Source: Paratinospora sagittata (lineage: Eukaryota; Streptophyta; Magnoliopsida; Ranunculales; Menispermaceae). From it: 64,000 nucleotides of DNA. The position numbers and the translations under genes are program-made. Position 1 is the stretch's first letter; each line of letters opens with the position of its first letter. Location of the stretch: NCBI GenBank assembly GCA_035771175.1, contig CM069590.1, forward strand, positions 31,820,821 through 31,884,820. Reading direction: 5' to 3'. Positions 44,394-55,820 of the stretch are shown piece by piece. Under the pieces are notes generated by a model, which did not search any database, had not been told where the DNA came from, and saw only the letters and a list, made by a program, of their open reading frames with translations.

Positions 44394-45743
44394 TGTGGTG
44401 AAAGTAGGAATAGAATGGATCAACACGATGATGGAATGTCGATGAGGTGATGCCATCAAGAAAAACAAGCTATAGAACTTGTATTTCCATTGGAAATCAA
44501 GGGAGAAATGATGAAATGAAAATTGAAGAAAATTTTGTGAAAAAATGAGGTTTAGGTGAATGATGAATGGATTAAAAGGTGTTGTTGAGGTTGAAAACGA
44601 TGAATTTGATGATAGAAATGATGGGGAGTGAGTTTAGAACAATCAAAACACTATAAAAACAAAATAGGAAAATTGGGTGTGAGAGAAGAGAGTGAACTCT
44701 CTGTCTGCTCGACTGATAACATATCAGTCTTAAGGAACGCGTTCCTCTTAAGAGGAAGGTGCGCGTTTTAGTGTTCTTTGCAAAACACCTTCTGGTGTTC
44801 ATGCAGAGGAGCGTGTTCCTCTTAGCAGGAACGAATTCCTTAAGAACACAGAACACTAAAACACTTTTTTTTTTCTTGAATTTCACTTTGATTAAATTGA
44901 TAATTTATGATTATTCAAGAAATGCTTGGTCATTTCTAAGTGAATGATACACACATCAAATGAGAAAAACATTTTAATCAGGGTCATTCTCACCAAATTA
45001 ACACACATATGTACATCAATAATAATTCATGTAAAATTATTATAGATGGTATATTCAAGTGAACATAATCATCATAAACACATTCACATGAATACATTGG
45101 AAGTGATATAATATGTAAGATTCAAAATACATACTTCCATTCGAATTGAGCAAATATCATAATATCAATTAAGTGTCAATGCTCAATAACATAGTTCAAT
45201 ATTAAATGGATTAATACACATAAAAACTTGAGACACATGTGAACATATGATAATCAATTTTAGGAAGCTCACAAGATACACATGTACACATTACATATCT
45301 TAATTGACGATCAAAATATACATCATTCATAATAAGATCAAATCAATTAACTTTGAAGCATAGGCAATGAAATTTAATACTCATTTCAATTAATGCCTAG
45401 GATATTTTCAAAATCATACAAATATTATAATTAGGCATAGTATTGCATGAAAAATCATTCAACTCAGACATCAAACAATATATGATAAAAATCATGCTTG
45501 AGAGAAATGAAATGCATCAACAAAGACATACCTCTTAATACACAATTAATTTATGCTTAAGAGGATATTTTCAGGCCATTCGTGGAATAACACAATAGAA
45601 ATATTTGAATTTAAATAGAAGTGTTACCCACAAGCAAAGACCGATCATGTAGCACTTCAAGGAACCTCGAAACTTGCATTTTGATCATCAGTTGTGTTGT
45701 TTAGGTCCTTGTTGCATCCAAGTAGTTTTCGAATCCACATTTT
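44394..45743 (-). other. Internal spacer of the gag+PTP element
   Basis: AT-rich, no convincing ORF. At 44690-44860 it holds copies of the LTR motif, including a perfect palindrome AGGAACGCGTTCCT at 44733-44746. The remainder up to gag shows nothing recognisable. Confidence 0.5.
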
Positions 45744-46876
45744 CTATCTAGGGATTTTTGGAAACCTTCGAATGTGAACTTGAATATTATGAACTTCGTC
45801 TTCATCAGTTGAGGTGTAAATGAGTGAACCACTGGATATAGCACTAACTGGTTGATCATCCTCAACTTGTTCTTCTTCATCGTACTGATCGTTTACCAAT
45901 GATGATGTTTTACTTTCATCCATTCTATCTCTATCATCATCACTTGGTAAGTTAGCAAGTACTTCTCTTATTTCAGATGAAGCTTCATTGTCTTCTGAGG
46001 AGGTCTCAAGTCCGCTTAACACATAAAAAATTCTCTCAAAGCTACTATTAAACAGATCGGAAAACGTCTCGATAAAGTTGACTTTGTATTTCCATTTGTT
46101 CGGGAAACCTTCTAAGAAATACTTGACGAAAGTCTAATGAGGATAAGGTATTTCATAACTTTTCAAATCACTTGCTAATTCCATCAACCTATCAAGTCCC
46201 TCATCAAGTATTTCCTCATGCAAGAACTTAAAATTTTCAAGTGATCTTTTAAGCACTTCAATTCTTACTGTTGTTTCATCCTTGGCTTCTATAGATGTCA
46301 ATAAGTTGCAAAACTCTTCCAAGGTGAACTCCTATGGATGAAACACTTCTGCTATGCTTGTAAGTGTTCAGCCCAATATCTTGGAAGTTTGTCAGCAAAG
46401 CAGACGAGGCTAATCCCAGAAGGTAACTCTTGATCCAGATCCTTTAAGTCTTCAAGAATTGATCTGAATATTGAACACACCTCTTCGATTGGTTCATTTT
46501 CAGGAATGTTGAAATCTTCAAATCTTCTATCTGCATCCTTGATCCTTGATTCTCTGTTATCAAGTGGCTCACAGTGAACCAAATGAAGCAATTCCCAAGC
46601 ATCCTTTGCAGTCTCACATTAGCAAACTTGTTCCAATTCATTATCCGGGAAACTACAAAATAAGGCATATACTGCCTTGGAATTTAGACGATACCCTTCT
46701 TTTTCTTGTGTTGTCCAAAGCTCGGTTGGCTTGTCAGGAAGAGTATAGCCATTTTCCACCATTTCCCAAAGATCAACATCTTGTGATCTCATAAAAGTTT
46801 TCATGAGTATCTTCCACTCATGAAATTTTTCCTTCCTAAACAAGGGTGGACTGTCGGTGTATCTACTATTGTCCAT
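45744..46876 (-). pseudogene. Copia-type gag (UBN2-like)
   Basis: ATG at 46876 (MDNSRYTDSPPLF), 71 bases from the PBS. The motif set KFHEWKILMKTFMRSQDVDLWEMV is the classic N-terminal block of Ty1/Copia gag. A stop after NELEQVC (46619) precedes CETAKDAWELLHLVH, and after a frame change comes an FEDFNIPENEPIEEVCSIFRSI block. A second similar stretch (46322-46134) ends YEIPYPH. The acidic C-terminal region 46022-45744 (DDDRDRMDESK) ends FPKIPR. No CCHC knuckle is seen. Gag would bind RNA and form particles. At least three stops or shifts inactivate it. Confidence 0.8.
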
Positions 46877-46946
46877 AGTATAACTAGTTAAGTACTATCA
46901 TGCCATCTTACTCAAAGAAATTGTTAGATAACCTTGAGTGCAAAAA

Positions 46947-46961
46947 CCTGCTCTGATACCA
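46947..46961 (-). other. Primer-binding site of the gag+PTP element, tRNA-iMet type
   Basis: Minus strand TGGTATCAGAGCAGG, two bases inside the 5' LTR; complementary to the initiator methionine tRNA 3' end. Confidence 0.92.
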
Positions 46962-46963
46962 CC

Positions 46964-49240
46964 TGTTGGCCTAGTATAACCGTCCAAGAAGGGGGTGAAT
47001 TAGACTTGGCGGATTTTTGTGTTACCTTTCTAATATTTTAATTAAACAATTACAGTGCGCAATCGGTAACAATCCAAATAAAAAGACTCAGGAAAATAAA
47101 TGAGCACAAATGATTTAGAGTGGTTCAGTTCCCCTTAAACCTACATCCACTACACAATCACACTGATCAGGATTTCCCAATCCACTATTGGCTAATCACT
47201 TACAGGCGGATTAGAAGCCGTTCACACTAACCAACATCATGGCCTGGTTAGAAAGCAACTACAATGCTAACCTACACGAGGGCTTGGTTAGAAAGCCACA
47301 ATCTAGCCTACACCAGGGCTTGGCTAGTAAGCCACAACTTGCAACCAACTTACAGGCGAGGTTACGTGTCGTACAAATAAGGTAATGTACTGGTTGACTT
47401 AACCAAGTCAACAATACATCAAGATTACAATGATATAGAGAAGTGAATAACAACACTCTCAACAATTTAAGCTTACAATCTTGAATGAATCAACAATCAC
47501 TATTCCAACCACTATGATTTTAAATGAAGTGCAATGTTGAACTAGTTTCTCAAAAATACAAGCAACTGATTCAAAGTATATTTATGCAAGTTCAAGAATT
47601 GTATGCATACATGTATTTCTAAATATTGATTTTAAGTATGATTAATAAAGCACAAGAATCAATATGCAAGTTGTTAATCAAAACTTATCGATTCAAAATA
47701 ATCAATGTTCAAACATGTGAATCAATATACACAAGTTATGATCAAAAAAATTGATTCAAATAATATGCGTATTAAGCACAAGAATCGACATTAATCAAAC
47801 CACATGAAACCATTATAAGGATAATACAAGATAAAAGCGCAAGTATTGTTTCGCACAATAGAGAAAAATAGTTTTGATAATATGTTAAAAACAAGCAATA
47901 AAAATCGTTTATACTCAAAGCACAAACACTAGAATCTAAAAGAAGAGTTACCCAACTTAGGTAAGATGAAGATCGTCGATTCTCCATGGTGTATGTGGTT
48001 GAGAGGTTTCTCTTCCAAGAATGATTAAGACCAACAAGTATGTGATTAAAAACACTTAAGAACACCTTGATCAACACTCTAGAACTCCTTTTTAGTTTCT
48101 CAATGATTTTGGAATGGTTAGGAGAACTCTTCAAAAGATTGAATCAAAAACACAAATGAAGTGAACTTTTGCCTTGAATAAAGGATTAAATGGCTCAAGG
48201 ATTTTTTTAGGATGAGTATAAATAATATAGAGAAAATTGCACAAGTTCTCTTGATTTTGCAAAAGTTGCTCTACATATGAGCAAGTGTGGTATTTATAGA
48301 AAAACACCACACCGAGGCAAAGGAATGTGTTCCTTATCACATGAACCCGTTTCTGGTTTGAAATCTAAAAAATCTCTGATTTCCCTTCAATCAAGGAGCT
48401 CGCTTCTTACTTAAGAATCGTGTTCCTCAATATGTCCATTGGGCATAGGAACAGGTTCCTTCAACAAAAACCACTGACTCTTAAATTTTTCATATTTTTC
48501 CCTTGGCAACAAGAGCACGTTCTTCCTTTAAGGAGCGCGTTCCTTAACCCTGATAAAAAAATCATTGAGTCTCGAAAAAAATCTCAGGAGCGTGTTCTTT
48601 ATTATAGGAGCGCGTTCCTTCACTGACAAGTGAAAAATACTTGATTTTTTTACATTTTGGGTTTAGGACATTGTCAAAAACGTAGACTAACATTTTAAGA
48701 ACATTTTAAAACATTTTGGACACAATTAAGGTATAATTAACACTGTTAAAACAGGAGCAATCTAATCGATTAAACCAATGATAAAAGCAATAAGTACAAA
48801 ACATGTGAGACGATAAAATCGTGCAAAGTTGACAAGATAGATGCATGTTAAACATTGAACATTATATGTATGATAAACAATTATGACTAAGTGATAGCAT
48901 AATTATTAAATTAAAAAAAGTGAATGCACGATTAATCATATATAATGTATATGCATATGTGTATTAAACTATATGAATGATTTTTGAAGAGATGCAAATC
49001 ATGTGTGGTTAGAACAAGTAACAATTACTCTACAACACTAAGATTTTAGTAAAGTAATACAACCATGAAGCTCTCGAATCTTCGTGAAGTACTGTTCCTT
49101 CCACATACTTTGACATTGCAGTTAAATCCATTAGATATATCTAGTTTGCATTGAAACAACTACGTCAAAGAGATTAGATAACACAGGTATGTTGTTTGTA
49201 ATCATCAAAACAAAATTGGGTGAGAGTAGTTACATCAACA
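46964..49240 (-). repeat. 5' LTR of the gag+PTP element
   Basis: 2277 bp, with the same features as the 3' LTR: 'aggagcgcgttcct'-type motifs at 48310-48620 and a minus-strand TATA-like CTATAAATACC (48289-48299). The end near the PBS reads (minus strand) 'aattcacccccttcttggac...ggccaaca', a typical SIRE-like LTR end. Confidence 0.92.
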
Positions 49241-50814
49241 CTAGGGTATTCCATAGTGGTTGCATGTTACCTAGTAGATTAAGTTAGAATGCTTAGATGA
49301 TTTATGGTGCTAATTTGGGATTTTCCATGATGTGCGTGTTAGTTAGTTCAAATTAGCCATGTTGGCATATTGTAGAGAATTTTCCAATTTTGGGGCTAAT
49401 GTTGTAATTTGATATGAATTGGGGATCTTTGTGAATGGTGACTAATTTGGCATGAATTAGATTGATTTATGATGAAATTGGCCTATGATGACCATGTAGA
49501 GACCTAGGCCTAAGTGACGGGCTTGTATCATAATATTGGGCATATGTGGTGCCCGTGACATGGAAATTGAGATTTATGATTGGATTAGAATGTGTATGGG
49601 CCTAATTGGCTATGTTGGGAAATTGGATATGAGTTGTGTGTATTGAGTATGGTGTTGACCATGAATTGATATGTAAATGTGCATTGACATGTTTTACAAC
49701 ATCTTAATTGGATTTGATAGTGTGTTGGATACCATGTGTGGATAGCATTGCCTGTGTGGTGGCTTGGTTGTGAGTAGTTGTTCCTTATGTATATCTTCTA
49801 TGTCATCTTATCAAATTATATGTGTATGCTGAAAATCATGAATTGGTTTATTGTGGAATTGCATGTGTGTAAACCCTTGTGGTTTGGTATTCATTGGCTC
49901 TCTAGATGAAGCTAGGTGTTCTAGAGGCATGGTAGGACCTTCCACAGGTGGGATTTTCAATGTTCTATGTCCTGTAGTACCCCAAATGGCTTTAAGGTGT
50001 CTTAACGCCTCGTCAAGGAGGATCATTATGTGTGATGGATGATATTTGAGAGGAAGCTATACCCTGACATGGGAGGACTGATTTGTTGGTCAATATAGCG
50101 GAAGCTTGAACTAGAACAAAGAAATGTGAATGGATTTAACTTGCATAATGGTATTATGGATGCTTGTTGTGTTATGTATTATATGTTTTGTATATTCATG
50201 AACATCATTTGTGCATACATAGTTCTTATATCGATGAGTAACTAATGGCATATTTGAAGGCTATTCATTAGACATAGTTGGCTCACTCTATTTCCCTTTT
50301 CAAGGTCCCTTAGACAAAGGCAATAGAGTTATCGCTACTTGAGGATCTCGCCACTGCAGAGCTAAGATTTGTGGATGTGAGTGTGGAAGGAGTGTTTTGC
50401 ATACGTTGTAGTTATGTTTGACATATGTAATTGGCTTTGTTATTTTGAGCACTTAAAGTACACACTTATAACTCCTAACCCACATGGATAACTTAGTTGT
50501 GAGGATGTATAAACACTATGGTGATGGCCTTGTGGCCTTAGACTTATGCATGTTGGACTTTTGATGTTGATGGACTACGTGATGTGAACATCTTGTATTT
50601 AGTTGTTCTTTTATTCTAGATTGTTATGGATCGTAGTTGTGGATAGTAGAACTGTCACAGACCCATAGGTGTTTGATATTTTACTACGACTTGTAGGGTC
50701 TCGATCATTCCATGAATGGAATGGGATGGTTGGGGATACTTACGTCGAGCGTCTCGCCCTGACATTTTGCATGCTATCCTGTAGGGGATAGTGGTTGCGG
50801 TAGCCACACTTAGG

Positions 50815-51571
50815 GACCTTAAGGATATAGGCTAATATTTTTCATTGTTTTGGTCATTGCTTTACTTGGATTATGTGTTGACTTTGGTTGGAGGGTTGAA
50901 TGTTTGTGGCCCTAACTTTACTAATGACTTTTAATGGTGTTTTCAATGTTGACACCTTTGGATTATGAATCTAAACTTAATGCTTGTTTGTATAAGATAG
51001 TCTCTATATGCATGTGAACATGTTTAACTATGTGTTTTTGTTGTTACCTTTGTAGTTAAACATGTTTAACTATGTTTAACTTTGTGGCACTTACCTTTGT
51101 ATCCTTTTTGTTGTTGTTGGGGATGGCCTGTCTCTCCACTATTTGCTCTTGGTTCTTTTTTCTTGTAGAGATCTATTGTTGCCTTGTCTTCTCAAGGGGC
51201 AGTTTGGCTAAGTTGCGGTCAAGCCCCTTTGATCATCTTACTCTTCTACCCTCATTTTTATTGTTATCTTGTGCGTAGGAAGGAACAGGTTCTTCACCTT
51301 TTTATTGCATTATTCGCAGGCCTTATAAGTTTTGTTCGCTTGAGCCGTTCGTTATCTTTGTTACTCGATGCACGCGTAGCTTATATTGGGCCTATGACCT
51401 TTTCTATTCGATACGTGTATAGCTCACGTTGGGCCTACAACCTTGGTTATTGATGCGTTTATAGCTCACGTTAGGCCTATGGCCTTTGCTATTTTGATAC
51501 GTGTATGGCTCATGTTGGGCTTACGACCGTTGTTATTCGATACGTGTATAGCTCGCGTTTGGGCACAATAC
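50815..51571. other. Unassigned repeat sequence
   Basis: It is flanked by the Tekay solo LTR and the copia solo LTR. No supported ORF. It contains a duplicated 'catgtttaactatgt' near 51027-51075 and the tandem repeats listed separately. It probably continued into 36851-37542 before the solo LTR inserted (shared CTTAG) and into 53768 onward before the copia LTR inserted. Confidence 0.4.
51359..51563 (+). repeat. Tandem repeat of about 43 bp (4-5 units)
   Basis: Units carry 'ttattcgatacgtgtatagctcacgttgggcctacgacc'-like sequence with frequent substitutions, for example 'gcacgcgtagcttatattgggcctatgacc' and 'gcgtttatagctcacgttaggcctatggcc'. The last unit is partial. Confidence 0.8.
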
Positions 51572-53767
51572 TGTTAATCTAGTTACCCTCATGTCCCGTA
51601 CAAGAAAAGATATTTTGATGATTGCAAACCACATTCTCATTAAGATGTTATTGCGTATATATTGCACATTCAATTATGCATGAAGATTGCTCAAGTTCGA
51701 TGATGCATGGTGAAAGAGCTATCAACTGTTTTCAGACTGAAGACCACGATCGTTCGAGATTTAATCTTTATGTTTTTAGAGTCATTTATGGTTGTAAAAT
51801 CTCAGATGTCACTTGATTCAGCAGACACTACTTATGATGCATATTTGCATATTCGCATGAGTTTCAAAAGGAAAACGTTTTGATCAATTTGTTTTTTAAG
51901 GATTTACGTTTGGTTTTGATCACTTTTGATTAATCTTTTAATGATTAGTTTGATCCAAATTTATCGAGCTTTAAACCGATAAATCAAGCTTTGAAAAGAT
52001 CGAAAAATATCAAAAATCAAAAATCAATTTTCAGTGCTCCATCAGGACGCTAACAGCTCATCAGGACGCTTATGTGATGGTCAATCACTTACTGATGAGC
52101 CAGCATGTTAGGACTCTAATAGAATGTTAGGATACTGATGGTGTATAGGTTGGTGTAACGCCCGTACCTTAGGATGACGTCATTTTAACTTGTAGAAAAC
52201 ATTCACTGAGCTTGCTGTAGCTCACTTCTCTTTCTTGTCATTTCAAGTTCAGATAAGTAGGGAAAGGGGAAGGCTTGACTGTGGAGCACTTCCTGTATTT
52301 TTGGTGATGTAGGTGTTTGTACATTTTTGTATTTTGGTAAATATGCACATAATAACACCTATTATATATATACTTAACACATAGATGGGTTGTATTTATT
52401 GTTATGTATGTTCTGTATATTTTGGACTTATGGACTTTTATGGTCGTCATTTTTGGAAGATGTAATTATCTTAATGAATAGATTATGTCCATATAGTTTG
52501 ATGCTTGTATGAGATTTATGTTTATTAGGTTGTTTATATGTGGCTGACAGGACACCAGGGGTTCCGTGCCGGTCATGACATCACTAGTCGTGGGTCGTGA
52601 TAGTTGGAATGTGTTATATTCATGTTAGGACGCTACTCGTCTAGGAGTGCCCTCATAGAACAAACCTAATGATACGTCAAGACTTTGATTGTGCGTCAGC
52701 GCGCTTACATATTTCTGGGACTTTTGTGTTTAACATGCATCAGGACGCTACTCGCAAATTAGCGCCCTCGTTGTTTTCTGGATTTTAAAATTTTCAAGTC
52801 CATGAAGATGCTCACACTCTAGGAGCGCCCTCAAAGGCAGAAACGACAAAACTGTGTGTTGTGCGTCAGGACACTCACGCAATACTGTCAAAAAGCTGAT
52901 AACTGTGTCAACATGTGTTGTTTTCCGAGCTTTTTATTTTCATGAAAGCACAGAGGATTCAGGTGTTGTTGCACTATCTAAATCAATCCATTTCCGTAAA
53001 ACAATTTGACCGTTTGATTTTAAATGGATTTGAGCGCCAAAAACTTTCTTGAAGACCGAGATTAAGTTTTGTCTATATATACTGCACTTCAAGTTTTTGA
53101 GCACATAGAACAACTGATATATACAACTGAGTATCTTTGAAATTATCTGTGCGAAAAAAGTTTTGAAAGTTCTACTATCATTTTCGCAGTAAAAACTCTG
53201 ATCATTTTGCGAAAACTCTGATACATTTCTCTTTGGGATTTATTGATTCTCGTTACAAAACTTTCTCAAATCTATTGAAGAAAAGAAGAGCTTGGAACCT
53301 TCAGTATTTCAGTCGATTTTCATAATACATTTTCTGTTGAATTAGTGTCAACTAGGGTTCAAGGAAAGCTCTGTAAGTATTTCGTTTATTCTTGGTAAAG
53401 GAATCAAAACTCTATACTTGTATTTCAGATTATTAAGTAACTGTGTGTGTCACTTGGTTTGAGCAAGTATTTCTCATGTTATAACAGTTTTCTCACACTC
53501 GTAAGTTTAGAAGGTATAACAGTTTGATTCTCACCCGTAAAAGTGATGGTAATGGAGTTTGAACAAAATCCTAACTGGGAGGTTAGGTAGTGGATGTAGG
53601 CGAGGCCGAACCACTATAAATCCTTTGCGTACTATTTCATATTTTTTCTTATTGCATTTTCTCTAAATACTGCCATAACCTCTTAAATATTATTAACTAT
53701 TTTTTAAAGAAAGGTAATACCTGTCATTGTCCAATTCACCCCCCTCTTGGACACATCTGGGCCAACA
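51572..53767 (+). repeat. SIRE/copia-type solo LTR
   Basis: 2196 bp including a nested insertion; TGTTAATCTAG...ATCTGGGCCAACA. Flanks AATAC (51567-51571) and AGTAC (53768-53772) are a 5-bp duplication with one mismatch. A TATA-like ctatatatac is at 53073-53082. The end 'aattcacccccctcttggacac' is SIRE-like. No PBS follows, so it is a solo LTR. It is related to 2188-3497 (+) and 6721-4791 (-). Confidence 0.85.
52154..52602 (+). repeat. 449-bp solo LTR nested in the copia LTR
   Basis: TGTAACGCCCGTACC...GGGTCGTGATA, flanked by GTTGG at 52149-52153 and 52603-52607 (perfect). The end has TA where CA is expected (one substitution). The surrounding copia LTR is continuous when it is removed. The 3' end 'ggttccgtgccggtcatgaca' looks like a chromovirus LTR end. 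Confidence 0.88.
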
Positions 53768-53972
53768 AGTACTTTATTCAGAATTTCAAAATATCATTCA
53801 TAGTTCATTTATTAATTTTCTCAGATACATCACCGGGCCTTATTCGAGTTTTCTCTTATTTGGCCCTAAGTACATTGAACCGAACGTAGAAAATAACCCT
53901 CGATTTTTAAAGGTCTATCTTGTTCAAGTCTTCTTGGGCCCTTTGTGGTGCCGCCCCTCTGTCATCAGTTAG

Positions 53973-54500
53973 TCACACTTTAAGAAGAGCGAATGCGTAA
54001 CATTCTCTTGAATCCTTTCGATCACCTCGCACGATCCTAGTCCCTTCTCCTACGGGGAACTTCATGGTCAGATGGTATGTCGATGCTACTACTTTTAATG
54101 CGTTGAAGGTCAGGCATCCGATGATCTCGTTGAATTGGAGGGGCAGTCTACCACCAGACAATCGATCATCACCATAGATTGAAATGGGAAGTCTCCTGCC
54201 ATCAGATGTAAAGTGATCATTCCCTTAGGGTTAACAAAGTCGTCGGTAAACCCAATCAGGGGGTTTATCGACGGTTGTAAGCACGAGTCCGTTATGCTCA
54301 TGCGCTTGAAGGCTAAGCTAAACAATATGTCCGCTGAACGTTCTCCATCAATCAGTAGTTTGAGAACCTTATGGTTGGCAATGTCCAAAGTCACGACCAG
54401 GGCGTCTGGGTGTGTGAATTGGAGTTCGCAAACGTCGTCATCAGTGAACGTGATGATATGCTGGTCCTTTCGAGGTTGTTTCCTCAAGCTAAAAATGAAA
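53973..54500 (-). pseudogene. Protease domain, Tat-like
   Basis: 54487-54110 encodes the chain ITFTDDDVCELQFTHPDALVV, ANHKVLKLLIDGERSADILF, INPLIGFTDDFVNPKGMITL and MIDCLVVDCPS. This corresponds to the Tat protease; the active-site loop reads LIDGERSAD where D-x-G-S-S-A-D is expected. After a frame change 54161-53973 continues STYHLTMKFPVGEGTRIVRGD and REC, the segment after the second hallmark loop. Frameshift and substitutions make it inactive. Confidence 0.8.
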
Positions 54501-55363
54501 TGTGAGTCGAGGGGTGGGTTTCATGCCTTGTGGGCGTATGCTTTCCTTGCCCTGTTCGAATCGCCACCCCAGACTAATCCTCCCATAATGGTGTATATTT
54601 TTGTGACTAGTCACGGGGGTCGGGGAGGCATGTCTTTGTGCGCCGGAGGGATTGCCTTGTTCGTGGCATATTCCCTCAACTCCCCTCAATTGATCAAGTC
54701 TTCGATTTTGTCCTTTAGGTCGTAGCAATCAGCGGTATTATGACCGTGGTCGCGGTGGTACTTGCAGTACTTCATCCGATTTCTTCATTCTACCTCTGCT
54801 CTCATAGGGTGTGAAAGTCGTATTAAGTTTTGGCGTTCTTCCTTTGTAAGGACCTACTCGACATGGGACGGTGAGCGGGATGTATGCCAACCTAACCCGT
54901 TGAGACCGGAGTTCTCCTTGTGGGCGCCTGATGTTCTCCAGGCCTTTCTTTTATCTTTTATCTTTTTCTTTTTCTATGAGGGTGTCTCGTCTTTTGTTTG
55001 GACATCCCTCGCTGTCTTCGTATCTTCGGTGTTCATGTACTTCTTCGCTCGGATGAGAAACTCTTCATAGCTTCTGGCTAGGCTCTTGGCTAAAGACCAC
55101 TAGAATCTGCTTGCTAGAAGTCCCACCATTATAGCGGTCAGCCTCACGTCAGGCTAATATCCTTCCACCTGGGATGCTTCATGCGCAAAACGTGTTATGT
55201 AGTCCTTAAGGGGTTCATTTTTCCTCTACTTGACCGACAGAAGGTGCGTGGAGGGTTTCCTCGTCTCGTGAAGCCCCACTAACTGGTTTATGAACAATTG
55301 TCCGAGCTAGTCGAAAGAACGGATTGATATGGGTGGTAGCCATTGAAAACAACTCAAGGTTGC
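54501..55363 (-). pseudogene. Gag, C-terminal two thirds, Tat-like
   Basis: Reading frames with stops give PISIRSFD, LGQLFINQLVGLHETRKPSTHLLSVK, NEPLKDYITRFAHEASQVEGY, DVRLTAIMVGLLASRF and SLARSYEEFLIRAKKYMNTED, the order of the Tat/Retand gag core. A basic, Lys-rich tail follows near 54960. A zinc knuckle was not found; the G-rich part near 54720 is too degraded. Confidence 0.75.
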
Positions 55364-55820
55364 TGATAGTTGTATATTTAGATAGGTTTTAGAGAATTAT
55401 TTAGGTGTGTTTTAGGACATTTTATGCATTAGTTCATGTGTTTATGTTAATTTTGTTGCAATTATTATTTTAGGATAATTTGGGTTTTTATGCATTAATT
55501 TGGTTTATTAGTTTATGATTTGATCCATTTCATATTTTAGTGTGTTATTGATTTGATTTGCTTTGTTTTGTAGGTATTTAGATATGTTAGTCATGGTTTT
55601 GGATGATGAAAATATGTACAAGAAGGTGCAAGGGAGAAGCATGAAGAACTAAAGTCCAAAAGAAGAAAAAATTGGCTAAGTCAACAAAAAATCAGGCAAA
55701 TTGCAATGTTCTGAGCGCCACGGCGTTGAAAGTGAGCGTCACAGCGCTGGGGTGGTGAAACAGAAAAAAAAAAAAAAAAAGTTGTGGTTCTGAGCGCCGC
55801 ATCGCTGGAAATGAGCTCCT
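55364..55820 (+). repeat. Athila-type LTR, 5' part only
   Basis: It starts TGATAGTTGTATATTTAG and follows the LTR at 31376 for about 450 bases, including 'gttctgagcgcc' blocks, an A17 run (about 55766-55782) and 'gcatcgctggaaatgagc'. It ends without TATA or CA terminus, and Tat gag resumes. Either the insertion was partly deleted or it was truncated on arrival. Confidence 0.75.

Larger units (their letters stand above)
38376..49240 (-). mobile_element. Non-autonomous copia-type element with gag and PTP gene
   Basis: 10,865 bp, flanked by perfect CTAGG duplications (38371-38375, 49241-49245). Minus strand: 5' LTR 49240-46964, iMet-type PBS, copia-like gag (46876-45744), PTP-like gene (44160-42269), polypurine tract, 3' LTR 40673-38376. 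I searched the internal 6.3 kb for protease, integrase, RT and RNase H motifs and saw none. LTR ends (ggccaaca followed by TGGTATCAGAGC) are SIRE/Maximus-like. It corresponds to the TR-GAG type of non-autonomous element, with an extra gene. LTRs differ by about 18-20 of 240 bases compared by eye. Confidence 0.85.
37543..50809 (+). mobile_element. Tekay-type solo LTR, split by a later insertion
   Basis: The LTR is 37543-38375 plus 49246-50809 (about 2.4 kb), TGTGACGCCCTG...GGTAGCCACA, flanked by CTTAG at 37538-37542 and 50810-50814 (perfect). It resembles the LTR of the copy at 56250-60408, for instance the 'ttggaacccattgg' block near 38287, and the LTRs of the copy at 11471-27523 ('gttggctcac', 'acttgtagggtctcgatca'). 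No gag or pol is attached. Confidence 0.9.

Noticed and set aside
51072..51453. Hydrophobic plus-strand frames resembling a membrane protein
   Set aside because: T-rich low-complexity sequence overlapping the tandem repeat; composition explains the hydrophobicity.
54213..54725. 170-codon plus-strand open frame
   Set aside because: It is the antisense shadow of the Tat protease and gag, whose minus-strand motifs are clear.
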